From: Fibrobacterota bacterium
Lineage (GTDB): Bacteria; Fibrobacterota; Chitinivibrionia; Chitinivibrionales; Chitinispirillaceae
Reading direction: 5' to 3'
Assembly (NCBI GenBank): GCA_023436145.1
Contig: JAEZKP010000004.1
Coordinates: forward strand, 1 to 64,000
DNA: 64,000 nucleotides
The notes beneath the pieces were generated by a model. The model was not told the DNA's origin and ran no database searches. It saw nothing but the letters and a program-made list of their open reading frames with translations. Shown in pieces: positions 53,739-61,877 of the stretch; within the stretch, counting starts at the first letter, position 1; each line of letters begins with the position of its first letter. The position numbers and the translations under genes were made by a program.

Positions 53739-55909
53739 GTAAATTTTATCATGAGGATAACACTCCAGACTCATTTTTCAATAAAGAGGTAATCAAACTT
53801 CTGTTTAAATACATCCTCAGATATCGAAGTAATCTCTATCTGGCTTTCTTTTTTGTCTCAATCATCACCACCACCACCCTTACCGTTCCCTTTCTTTCCA
53901 GAATCACAATTGATAAATATATCATCAAATCCGGGTACCTGATTATAAACCATGAAAACCAAGCCCAAAAAAGCGATGAATTCAATAAACTGTTACAAAA
54001 AAGCATTGCTCTTAATGATGATACCCTCTTCACTTTTAAAAACCACCTCTCAAGTCTCTCCCCAGAGCAAATCAGTGAACTAACCACCAATGGAACTCTT
54101 TCTGCAAGCACTTTCACCCTGATCGAATCGCCTGCAATGGATAGTAAACTGCATGCCCGGATCAGTGAGGCTAAACAAAAAAGCATATTATTCAGTTTCC
54201 CAAACCAACGTTATTTACTGAAAGATAACAACAGTTCTTTTTTTACAGTTTCAGAAATTGCGCTTCTGCGGATTCATGATATCCACCATACCGGCATAAT
54301 GGTACTGATTATCCTGGGACTTTTTCTGCTTCAATTCGCAGCTTCCTATTTTCAGATAATCACTCTCATGAAACTGTCCCAGTATGCGATGAGAGATCTT
54401 CGAATAGACCTTTTCTCCCATATAACTTCTTTGGAGTTGTCCTTTTTTGATAAAAATCCCATCGGAAAACTGGTGAATCGAATTACAAACGATATCGAAT
54501 CTCTCAATGAACTCTTTTCCACAGTTTTAGTAACTCTGGTACAGGACGTACTTATCCTTTTCGGCATTACAACTATAATGTTTTTCACAGATATACGTCT
54601 GGCGCTTATTGTGAGTATCTCATTTCCGGCACTCATTACAGTAATGCTTCTTTTCAGGATTAAAGCCCGTCAAGCGTATCGGGTCATCAGAACCCGGATC
54701 GCAGATCTGAATTCATTTCTCAATGAAAACATCTCCAATATCCGGATAATCCAGATATTTGTACAAGAACTCCGTCAATTCAACAAATTTAGATTTATCA
54801 ACAACCAGGTCTATAATGCCAACCTCCGCCAGATAATCATATACGCTATATTCCGTCCATTGATTGATTTTTTTAAGTGGTTCAGCATAGGTTTGGTGAT
54901 CTATTTTGGGACCATGTATTTTCTGCAGGGGACAATTTCTTACGGACTTCTGGTGATGTTTCTGGCATACATCAACAGTTTCTTTGAACCCATAGGTGAT
55001 CTTGCCGAAAAATTCGATATCCTGCAGAGTGCCACCGCTGCCGGTGAGAAAATCCTGACTGTGCTAAATGCCCCCTGCCGTAAAGAACCTGTATTAAACC
55101 AAAAATCTGCAATCCCTCTGCCTGATAAACCGTTCCGGGGTGAAATCGTTTTTGACGATGTCTGGTTCTGCTACACTCCGGAAGAATGGGTTCTGAAAGG
55201 AGTCTCATTTTCGGTGCCGGCAAGAAGTACACTGGCTATCGTAGGTGAAACCGGTTCCGGAAAAAGTACTATAATTAACCTGATCTCAGGATTATATCCG
55301 ATTCAGAAAGGGAAAATACTAATTGACGGAATTGATATTACAGAGCTTCCACCGGGTGAACTGCGTTCAAATATTGCCACTGTGATGCAGGATGTCTTTC
55401 TGTTTTCCCGTACAGTCAAGGATAACATAATATTGGGAAAAAGCTGGAATGAAACCAGATTCCAACAGGTTACCACCCTTACCCATGCTAATAAATTGCT
55501 GCAACGGTTACCCTCGGGAGCTGATCAGAAAGTGATGGAAAGAGGAGTAACCTTCTCTGCTGGAGAAAGACAGCTTCTGGCCTTCTCCAGAGCACTCTAT
55601 TTTAACCCCTCGATTCTTATCCTTGATGAAGCCACTTCCAATATCGACACAGAAACCGAAACCCTGATTCAGGATGCCATCTCTCAACTTATCAAGGACA
55701 GAACCTCAATAGTGATCGCACACCGTCTCTCCACAATCCGGAGTGCAGAAAAAATTCTTGTACTTAACAAAGGTCAAATAGCAGAAATCGGTGATCATGA
55801 TACCCTGATGGGACGCCGGGGGCTTTACTATGAATTTTTCAGACTTCAATTTGAACAAAGTCAATCACACCCAGAAACGAACCAACAAAACCGGAATATT
55901 ATAATTTGA
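53735..55909 (+). CDS. ABC exporter half-transporter, subunit 2 (with extracytoplasmic insert)
   Basis: 724 residues; 4-bp overlap with subunit 1. An insert of about 130 residues lies between TM1 and TM2 (about 70-195), recalling the extracellular domain of BmrD/EfrD-type subunits. ATPase: Walker A GETGSGKSTI (near 503), signature FSAGERQLLAFSRAL (non-canonical SAGE for SGGQ), Walker B LILDEATSNID with the catalytic Glu, and H-loop IAHRLST. Altered signature here and altered Walker B in subunit 1 together place both defects in the same composite ATP site, as expected for an asymmetric heterodimer. Confidence 0.95.
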   Translation: MSKFYHEDNTPDSFFNKEVIKLLFKYILRYRSNLYLAFFFVSIITTTTLTVPFLSRITIDKYIIKSGYLIINHENQAQKSDEFNKLLQKSIALNDDTLFTFKNHLSSLSPEQISELTTNGTLSASTFTLIESPAMDSKLHARISEAKQKSILFSFPNQRYLLKDNNSSFFTVSEIALLRIHDIHHTGIMVLIILGLFLLQFAASYFQIITLMKLSQYAMRDLRIDLFSHITSLELSFFDKNPIGKLVNRITNDIESLNELFSTVLVTLVQDVLILFGITTIMFFTDIRLALIVSISFPALITVMLLFRIKARQAYRVIRTRIADLNSFLNENISNIRIIQIFVQELRQFNKFRFINNQVYNANLRQIIIYAIFRPLIDFFKWFSIGLVIYFGTMYFLQGTISYGLLVMFLAYINSFFEPIGDLAEKFDILQSATAAGEKILTVLNAPCRKEPVLNQKSAIPLPDKPFRGEIVFDDVWFCYTPEEWVLKGVSFSVPARSTLAIVGETGSGKSTIINLISGLYPIQKGKILIDGIDITELPPGELRSNIATVMQDVFLFSRTVKDNIILGKSWNETRFQQVTTLTHANKLLQRLPSGADQKVMERGVTFSAGERQLLAFSRALYFNPSILILDEATSNIDTETETLIQDAISQLIKDRTSIVIAHRLSTIRSAEKILVLNKGQIAEIGDHDTLMGRRGLYYEFFRLQFEQSQSHPETNQQNRNIII

Positions 55910-55923
55910 AAGGATAACCTTCA

Positions 55924-57180
55924 ATGAATTACATCCATAATATCTGGACAGAAAATAACAATTTTTTCGGAAATACCGACCCGCTTACACTGGCTTCCAA
56001 ATATGGAACCCCTCTTTATGTTTATAATGAAACAATTCTGAGAAACCACTGCAAGGCACTTACCAGCTTAATTTCCTATCCCTTATTTAAAGTAAATTAT
56101 TCTGCAAAAGCCAACACCAACCTTAGCCTTCTCCGGATAATTCGCAGTGAAGGACTTACTGTGGATGCCATGTCTGCAGGTGAACTATTTGTGGAACTAA
56201 AAGCAGGATTTAAACCCGAAGAGATTCTTTTTATCTGCAACAATGTTTCGGATGAGGAGCTCAGGTTTGCAATCGATTCAGGAGTGCTTATAAGTGCAGA
56301 TTCACTTTCACAACTCAGAAGAATCGGGCAACTTAACAAAGGCGGTAAAGTTGCGGTGAGAATCAACCCAGGTATAGGTGCAGGTCACCACGAAAAAGTA
56401 ATTACCGGTGGAAAAAACACCAAATTCGGAGTTGATACCCGATTCACCGGTGAGCTTAAGAGCATCCTGAAAGAATTCGATCTTCAACTGACAGGATTAA
56501 ATCAGCATATCGGATCTTTGTTTATGACTCCGCAATCCTACATTGACGCTGCATCATTTCTTCTCTCCTATGCCCGGAACTTCCCCGAGTTGCAGTTTGT
56601 TGATTTCGGAGGTGGATTTGGAATCCCATATCACAAAATTTCTGAAGAGAAACCACTGGATTTAAGCCTGTTGGGTTCATATCTTCAGAACCTTGTTGAA
56701 GATTTCGTCCGGGAAACCGGAAAAAAAATCACTGTCAAAGTCGAACCTGGCCGGTTCACTGTCGCTGAATGCGGTGTACTTCTTGGCAGAGTTCATGCAT
56801 TAAAACAAAATGCTGAAACACTATACGCCGGAACCGATATCGGATTCAATGTTCTTATTCGTCCTGCTCTTTACGGATCATATCATGATATAGAGATCTA
56901 CAGAGATAAACCTGCAATAAATTCAGAGATGCAGAAAATAACTATTGTAGGCAATATTTGTGAAACCGGGGACATTCTGGCAAAGGACCGTATGCTGCCC
57001 CCAATAGTGGAAAACGATGTCATAGGTATTCTGGATGCAGGTGCTTATGGAATGGTTATGAGCTCCAACTACAACTGCCGCCTCAAACCTGCTGAAGTTT
57101 TAATAAATCAATCTGGTGATGATATACTTATCAGAAGGAGAGAAACCCTCGATGATCTGATGACTCATTTTCCTGAGTAG
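55924..57180 (+). CDS. lysA: Diaminopimelate decarboxylase
   Basis: 418 residues, fold-type III PLP enzyme. The PLP lysine is in NYSAKANTNLSLL (near residue 60). NQHIGSLFMTPQSY, VDFGGGFGIPYH, VEPGRFTVAECGVL, and the C-terminal CETGDILAKDR and DAGAYGMVMSSNYNCRLKPAEVL (active-site Tyr/Cys region) follow. It makes L-lysine from meso-DAP. The position 14 bp after the ABC genes indicates shared transcription. Confidence 0.95.
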   Translation: MNYIHNIWTENNNFFGNTDPLTLASKYGTPLYVYNETILRNHCKALTSLISYPLFKVNYSAKANTNLSLLRIIRSEGLTVDAMSAGELFVELKAGFKPEEILFICNNVSDEELRFAIDSGVLISADSLSQLRRIGQLNKGGKVAVRINPGIGAGHHEKVITGGKNTKFGVDTRFTGELKSILKEFDLQLTGLNQHIGSLFMTPQSYIDAASFLLSYARNFPELQFVDFGGGFGIPYHKISEEKPLDLSLLGSYLQNLVEDFVRETGKKITVKVEPGRFTVAECGVLLGRVHALKQNAETLYAGTDIGFNVLIRPALYGSYHDIEIYRDKPAINSEMQKITIVGNICETGDILAKDRMLPPIVENDVIGILDAGAYGMVMSSNYNCRLKPAEVLINQSGDDILIRRRETLDDLMTHFPE

Positions 57181-57201
57181 CACTTAACCCGGGGAATATC
57201 C

Positions 57202-58026
57202 ATGATAGATTTACATACTCACTCTAATGCATCGGACGGAACCGATTCACCCGGGCTACTAGTCGATATTGCCCTTAATGAGGGCATTTCCACACTTGCC
57301 TTATGCGATCACGATACCACATCAGGGATACAACATTTTTTATCCCACGCAGACCGGTTATCTGTGATGGCAATTCCAGGAATTGAAATCAGTGCGGAAT
57401 GGAAAGTTGGCCACTGCCATATCCTGGGTCTTAATCTGAAAGTCAATTGCAAAGATTTCGAAAATATGCTGGAAAAACTGAGAGATGGAAGAGACTCTCG
57501 AAATATTAAAATATGTCAAAAACTTAGAGAACTGGGTATCCCAATCGATATTACTGAGGTTTCCGAATTCGCCAAAGGTGAAGTAATCGCCCGTCCGCAT
57601 ATAGCACAAGTACTGGTTAAAAAAGGTTATTGCAAGTCGATAGATGATGCATTCAACCGGCTTCTTGCTAAAGGAGCTCCTGCATATATCGAAAGGTTCC
57701 GCCTGCCTCCTTCTGAAGCAGTAACCATGCTTAAAAACAGCGGTGCCAGGGTTTTCCTTGCACACCCTGCCCAATTGAACCTTGACCTACCCTCTCTGAG
57801 AGATTTCGCTTCAGAACTTAAAGAATATGGTCTGGACGGACTGGAAGTATACACTCCCTATGCTTCAGATGAAGCTATCACAGCTTTTGCAGGTTTATGC
57901 AAAGAACTGAAATTGAAGACCTCCGGAGGTTCAGATTACCACGGTGCCAATAAACCAGGGCACCGGATGGGATACTACCGTGCGGATAAACCGATTCCAG
58001 ATAGCGTATATGAAGCAATCGAATAA
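57202..58026 (+). CDS. PHP-domain phosphoesterase (RNase AM/TrpH-like)
   Basis: 274 residues. PHP metal motifs: DLHTHSNASDGTDSP, LALCDHDTTSGI, IPGIEISAE, ARPHIAQVLVKKGY, VFLAHPAQ and SGGSDYHGANKPG. It matches the YciV/RnaAM-like family, which hydrolyses 3',5'-nucleoside bisphosphates or 5' ends of small RNAs. It is the last gene of the plus-strand run after lysA. Confidence 0.92.
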   Translation: MIDLHTHSNASDGTDSPGLLVDIALNEGISTLALCDHDTTSGIQHFLSHADRLSVMAIPGIEISAEWKVGHCHILGLNLKVNCKDFENMLEKLRDGRDSRNIKICQKLRELGIPIDITEVSEFAKGEVIARPHIAQVLVKKGYCKSIDDAFNRLLAKGAPAYIERFRLPPSEAVTMLKNSGARVFLAHPAQLNLDLPSLRDFASELKEYGLDGLEVYTPYASDEAITAFAGLCKELKLKTSGGSDYHGANKPGHRMGYYRADKPIPDSVYEAIE

Positions 58027-58056
58027 GCCCTCTCTCCTTTTTTTTAACCACGCTTC

Positions 58057-58242
58057 TCATCTTATCACCTGGAATATCCGCTTTACCATGTTATCTTTCT
58101 GCTTCAGTGAGACTATATAGACGCCGGAGCGTAATTTTCCATATAGAGCTTTCGCATCTATCAAATCACCTTTAGATTGTAAACAATCTCGTGTAAGCGA
58201 CCTTCCTGCCAGAAATATTCCGTTTAAAACAACAAGTATCAA
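58057..58242 (-). pseudogene. Remnant of a C-terminal secretion/sorting domain
   Basis: A 61-codon frame ends KLRSGVYIVSLKQKDNMVKRIFQVIR, which matches the end pattern of type IX-type/FlgD-like C-terminal sorting domains (L..GVYxVxL......xxKxxVxx). The segment just upstream (FNVLANNRYI and SENIEFHRGIIRF in other frames) appears frame-shifted, so the parent extracellular protein is lost. Tentative. Confidence 0.4.
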
Positions 58243-58405
58243 AACGGATTATACCACGGTGGAATTCAATGTTCTCGCTAACAACAGATACATTATTAAA
58301 TATTAAGAAAACCAGGAAACAGATTGATCCAATTTTGTCGTAAGTTAGTTTGAATATGATGGGAATAGTAGCTTCTTATTAGGAAAAAGCTGTTCGTTCC
58401 CCCAA
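58243..58405. other. Non-coding stretch around the sorting-domain remnant
   Basis: Together with 58027-58056 and the remnant itself, this makes about 380 bp without an intact gene. No RNA or terminator was recognised, apart from a poly-T tract (58037-58046) just after the PHP gene. Confidence 0.4.
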
Positions 58406-58885
58406 CTACCTTCTTTTAAAAACCAGATCTTTAGCAGTAGTACTGACAAGCTTCTCAAGAATTTTTTCAACAGCCGGGCAGATCTCAGCATTTTTGATAG
58501 ATAAATCGATCAATTGGTGAAAGCGACGGCGATCTGTGTGGGGATATTCCCGACATGCTGTTGGACGATCATCAAAAACATCACACCGGTTATCAAAAGA
58601 CAAAAAAGGACATGGTGCATTTTTAAAGGCATAGCTGTCATCATTTTCTAATACCAGATATTTTTCAGCAAAATCAATAAGAGGCATTCTTACTGCTTTT
58701 GCAAGTCTGATGATATCATGGCGACATAGAATAGGGCTGATTTTTTTGCAGCATTGAGCACACGTTAAACAATCTGTTTCTGCAAAAACCTCATTATGAA
58801 TTTTTTGCACCTGCAGATCCAGTTTTACAGGAGGCCTTTTCTTAATATCGTAGAGAGATTTTTTTACAGATTGGCTGAGTGGCAC
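58406..58885 (-). CDS. YkgJ-family cysteine cluster protein
   Basis: 159 residues. The Fe-S/zinc-type cysteine pattern is CLTCAQCCKKISPILC near residue 40, followed by CPFLSFDNRCDVFDDRPTACREYPH and CPAVEKI. This is the UPF0153/YkgJ family, a small metal-binding protein of uncertain function. No operon partner; about 650 bp of non-coding DNA lies upstream. Confidence 0.9.
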   Translation of the reverse strand: MPLSQSVKKSLYDIKKRPPVKLDLQVQKIHNEVFAETDCLTCAQCCKKISPILCRHDIIRLAKAVRMPLIDFAEKYLVLENDDSYAFKNAPCPFLSFDNRCDVFDDRPTACREYPHTDRRRFHQLIDLSIKNAEICPAVEKILEKLVSTTAKDLVFKRR

Positions 58886-59534
58886 AATTTACCTGCTTTC
58901 CTGATTGATACTAGGCAGACAAATATCGTATTCCGGCATCGTCTATAGCAACCAAATTTTATTTGAGAGCGAAGTACCTTAAAAAATTGAAGATATTACA
59001 AGGACGGAGCAGCTCTGCGTAAGATCTTCCTAATCCGGAAATGTATGGATCTGGGATAGAAAAGTGGCTCACGCAATGCCAGACGCAGAGGTTTGAGGAA
59101 CATATGAAGTTTTCTAAAACTCATCTGTTCCATTAAAACAGAAATAATTGGCATCGTTATCGATCAAATGGGTCAGCAGTGCAGTCAAACATATAATAAT
59201 GCTTAAAAGCCTTATGGAATAACATATTTTAGTGCTTATATGTAAATACAATGATTATGTTATATCTTCAGATACGTCGACCTGCATTTTGACAAATTGA
59301 TCACGAGTTTATATAAAGTATAATGTAGAGCAGGTTAAAGCTCTCATGTAAAGCATTTAATGAGAGAATGCCTGTAATATTGGGATTATAAGGATCTGAT
59401 CCTGAAATTTGATGGCAGGGATATTGGTATGAAATGATTTGTAATATGGCACTAAAAACGGTTATCTAAAGGCTTGTCAGACAGGACCGGGCAGGTCACT
59501 GCCCGAACCCTAAATATATTGAATCTTATGGAAA
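58886..59534. other. Long non-coding stretch
   Basis: About 650 bp without an intact frame of note on either strand. No recognisable domain remnants, tRNA or repeat were seen. A hairpin lies near its right end (59488-59505). It probably contains the promoter of the YkgJ gene and decayed sequence. Confidence 0.5.
59488..59505. terminator. GC-rich hairpin after the alpha/beta hydrolase gene
   Basis: CGGGCA-GGTCAC-TGCCCG, a 6-bp perfect stem 29 bp past the hydrolase stop. There is no T-run on the minus side, so terminator function is uncertain. Confidence 0.35.
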
Positions 59535-60359
59535 TCAATTTCTCAGAAATGAGAGCAAATCATTATTAAGTTGCTCTTTATGCGTATCAGTTAAACCATG
59601 CGGAGCACCTTTATACACCTTTAAAGTCGATTTTTCAATAATTTCTGATGACTTCAATGCTGAAGTTTTAATGGGAACAATCTGATCATCATCTCCATGA
59701 ATGATAAGAGTGGGAACATCGATCTTCTTTATATCATCTGTAAAATCGGTTTCAGAGAAAGCTCTGATACAATCCAGCGAGTTTTTACTTCCACACATCA
59801 TCCCCTGCAGCCAGAACCAGTCAACAAGCCCCTGAGACATTTTAGCTCCCGGACGGTTAAATCCGAAAAACGGACCACTGGCAATATCTCTATAATGCTG
59901 AGACCGATTGGCTATTGCACTTGCTCTGAACTGGTCTAAATCCTCCATAGGAATACCATCAGGATTATTTGCTGTTTTTGCTACAAGCGGAGTTACATCG
60001 GAAATCAATGCCACTTTTCTCACCCTTTTACTCCCATGACGGCCAATGTAACGTGCTACTTCCCCACCTCCGGTGGAAAAGCCAAACAGGACACAATCTC
60101 TTAAATCAAGACTTTCGATCAGTATAGCAAGATCATCTGCATAGGTATCCATATCGTTTCCATGCCAAGGCTGGCTGGAACGGCCAAAACCACGGCGATC
60201 ATGAGCGATACAACGATAACCGTTGGATGCCAGAAAGAGCATCTGTGATTCCCAGCTGTCAGCAGTCAATGGCCATCCATGACTGAACACCACTGGTTGC
60301 CCACTGCCCCAGTCTTTGAAGTAGATCTCGGTCCCATCCTCAACTCTGAATCTTCCCAT
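59535..60359 (-). CDS. Alpha/beta hydrolase (non-haem chloroperoxidase/esterase type)
   Basis: 274 residues from ATG 60359 (MGRFRVEDGTEIYFKDWGSG), with GGAG 6 bases upstream; the longer frame begins at a TTG that overlaps this site. VFSHGWPLTADSWE is the oxyanion-hole region. The nucleophile elbow GFSTGGGE (GxSxG) gives the Ser. HGDDDQIVPI supplies the Asp and GAPHGLTDTH the His. It is closest in pattern to cofactor-free perhydrolase/haloperoxidase-type esterases. Substrate unknown. Confidence 0.93.
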   Translation of the reverse strand: MGRFRVEDGTEIYFKDWGSGQPVVFSHGWPLTADSWESQMLFLASNGYRCIAHDRRGFGRSSQPWHGNDMDTYADDLAILIESLDLRDCVLFGFSTGGGEVARYIGRHGSKRVRKVALISDVTPLVAKTANNPDGIPMEDLDQFRASAIANRSQHYRDIASGPFFGFNRPGAKMSQGLVDWFWLQGMMCGSKNSLDCIRAFSETDFTDDIKKIDVPTLIIHGDDDQIVPIKTSALKSSEIIEKSTLKVYKGAPHGLTDTHKEQLNNDLLSFLRN

Positions 60360-60458
60360 TTTTATCTCCAATGCTTATTTGTATATGGATTATGTGTAAT
60401 GATCTGGTCACATTTACAATTTTTTACAATTACACAACCATTATTTTTATTGTCAATT

Positions 60459-61403
60459 TTACCGGAACTGTTTTTCCAGTTTTGCCCTGTTCCAGTCTCC
60501 CAGATTGGCAGCAGCTTCATAAGTGCTTTGCAGAAAAGTAAGCAGTGTCTCATCGGGTGAAACCGAATTCCTGACGGTATCGTATGGAAGAATAAATTCT
60601 TTAAGCACAGGATTATACATCGCTCCATCCGGTTTTACCTCTGAGTTAGCAAACCCGTTAGGTTCGGGATAGGCATAGGAGTAAAAGATGGCCTGGGGTA
60701 TCTGATCACTTCCGGGCCAGAAACCGCAACTGCATACTTCGTGAGAATAAGCTTCTTTGGCAACCCAGTCCGGAAGATGAGGGATACCGCCAGGGTGTTC
60801 GGGAGCTGCTCTTCCGGAGAAGCGACTTACTGCCAGATCGAAACTTCCCCAGAAAAAGTGTACCGGGCTGCATTTACCGATAAACCGGCTGCGAAACTGC
60901 TTTAGAACACGGTCTGACTGTACCAGAGCTTGAAAAAAACGGTTAGCATGATCCGCATCGTAAACAGCGTGTTCATAATCCTTTTCGAAAGGAACGGGTG
61001 CAATGAGTTCGTTGGGCATAGTATTAATTTTCAAAGAGAGATTTAATTCATCCAATTTTGAGAATATTTCATCATAAAACTGTGCAACTGGGCGCTTGGA
61101 AAGCAGCATATTTCTATTTTGTCCATCACTGGTATTAATGCACAGTTTATGATCTATCAGATCGAAATCGATCTGAAAGGTTCTGGCGCCATAGGAAATC
61201 GGTGAAGTGGTTAAACCACGGGAAGTAACATAAAGGGCGGTATGCCAGGAGTGGTTAACCCAGGGGGTTTGAACCAGGCGGATTTTTCCCACAATCTGAG
61301 TCCAGAGATGAAGAGTGGCGTAGGTACTTTTCCACTGATGAAAAGACAGTGCTGGCCAGTGCTCGTTTCCACTGATAAGCCCAAAAGGACTGAAATGGTT
61401 CAT
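60459..61403 (-). CDS. DUF5996 family protein
   Basis: 314 residues from ATG 61403 (MNHFSPFGLISG), with GGAG 6 bases upstream. Characteristic blocks of this uncharacterised family: WPALSFHQWKSTYATLHLWTQIVGKIRL, PWVNHSWHTALYVTSRGLTTSPI, CSPVHFFWGSFDLAVSRFSGR, EVCSCGFWPGS and ILPYDTVR. There is no known activity. It lies 99 bp upstream of the hydrolase gene on the same strand, so the two may be co-expressed. Confidence 0.85.
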   Translation of the reverse strand: MNHFSPFGLISGNEHWPALSFHQWKSTYATLHLWTQIVGKIRLVQTPWVNHSWHTALYVTSRGLTTSPISYGARTFQIDFDLIDHKLCINTSDGQNRNMLLSKRPVAQFYDEIFSKLDELNLSLKINTMPNELIAPVPFEKDYEHAVYDADHANRFFQALVQSDRVLKQFRSRFIGKCSPVHFFWGSFDLAVSRFSGRAAPEHPGGIPHLPDWVAKEAYSHEVCSCGFWPGSDQIPQAIFYSYAYPEPNGFANSEVKPDGAMYNPVLKEFILPYDTVRNSVSPDETLLTFLQSTYEAAANLGDWNRAKLEKQFR

Positions 61404-61877
61404 ATAATACTCCAATATGATTTTATTTAAGAAAAAAGTGAAAATGCAGAGGAAGTTTTAATAAACAAAAGCAAATATTACACCTGCTTATCCGCTTTCG
61501 TTGCATAATTTCCAAAAGAGTACTGAGTGCTGATTTTGTCCACAGAAAAATTTGCATTTTATCTCAGGAATACCAGACAAAGATTACTTGAATGTATATT
61601 GATGAATTGTAGAACAGAGCAGGTAATCTAAAGATTCATAGTATCTGTTCAAAATGAGACTATCAGGTCATACCCGGTTATTTTTACTGTTTACGCAGAA
61701 ATGCCACGGTATCCATCTCAGGAAACCCAGATTAACCCAGCGCTCCTTCACGGGAATGGTGACCTTTTTTATTGTTTGTTCATTTTGAACAAGTACTGAA
61801 GTTTATTACCGGGACGTTTTTACATTCCATGAATCGGCATGTTTTTCTGCAATAGGCAAAAAAACTGAGGAGATTTT
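61404..61877. other. Non-coding region between divergent genes
   Basis: About 470 bp between the DUF5996 start (minus) and the carbohydrate-binding protein start (plus). It should hold both promoters. No gene or RNA was recognised. Confidence 0.5.

Noticed and set aside
58886..59534. tRNA or small RNA in the gap
   Set aside because: No cloverleaf or strong structured element could be found by eye.
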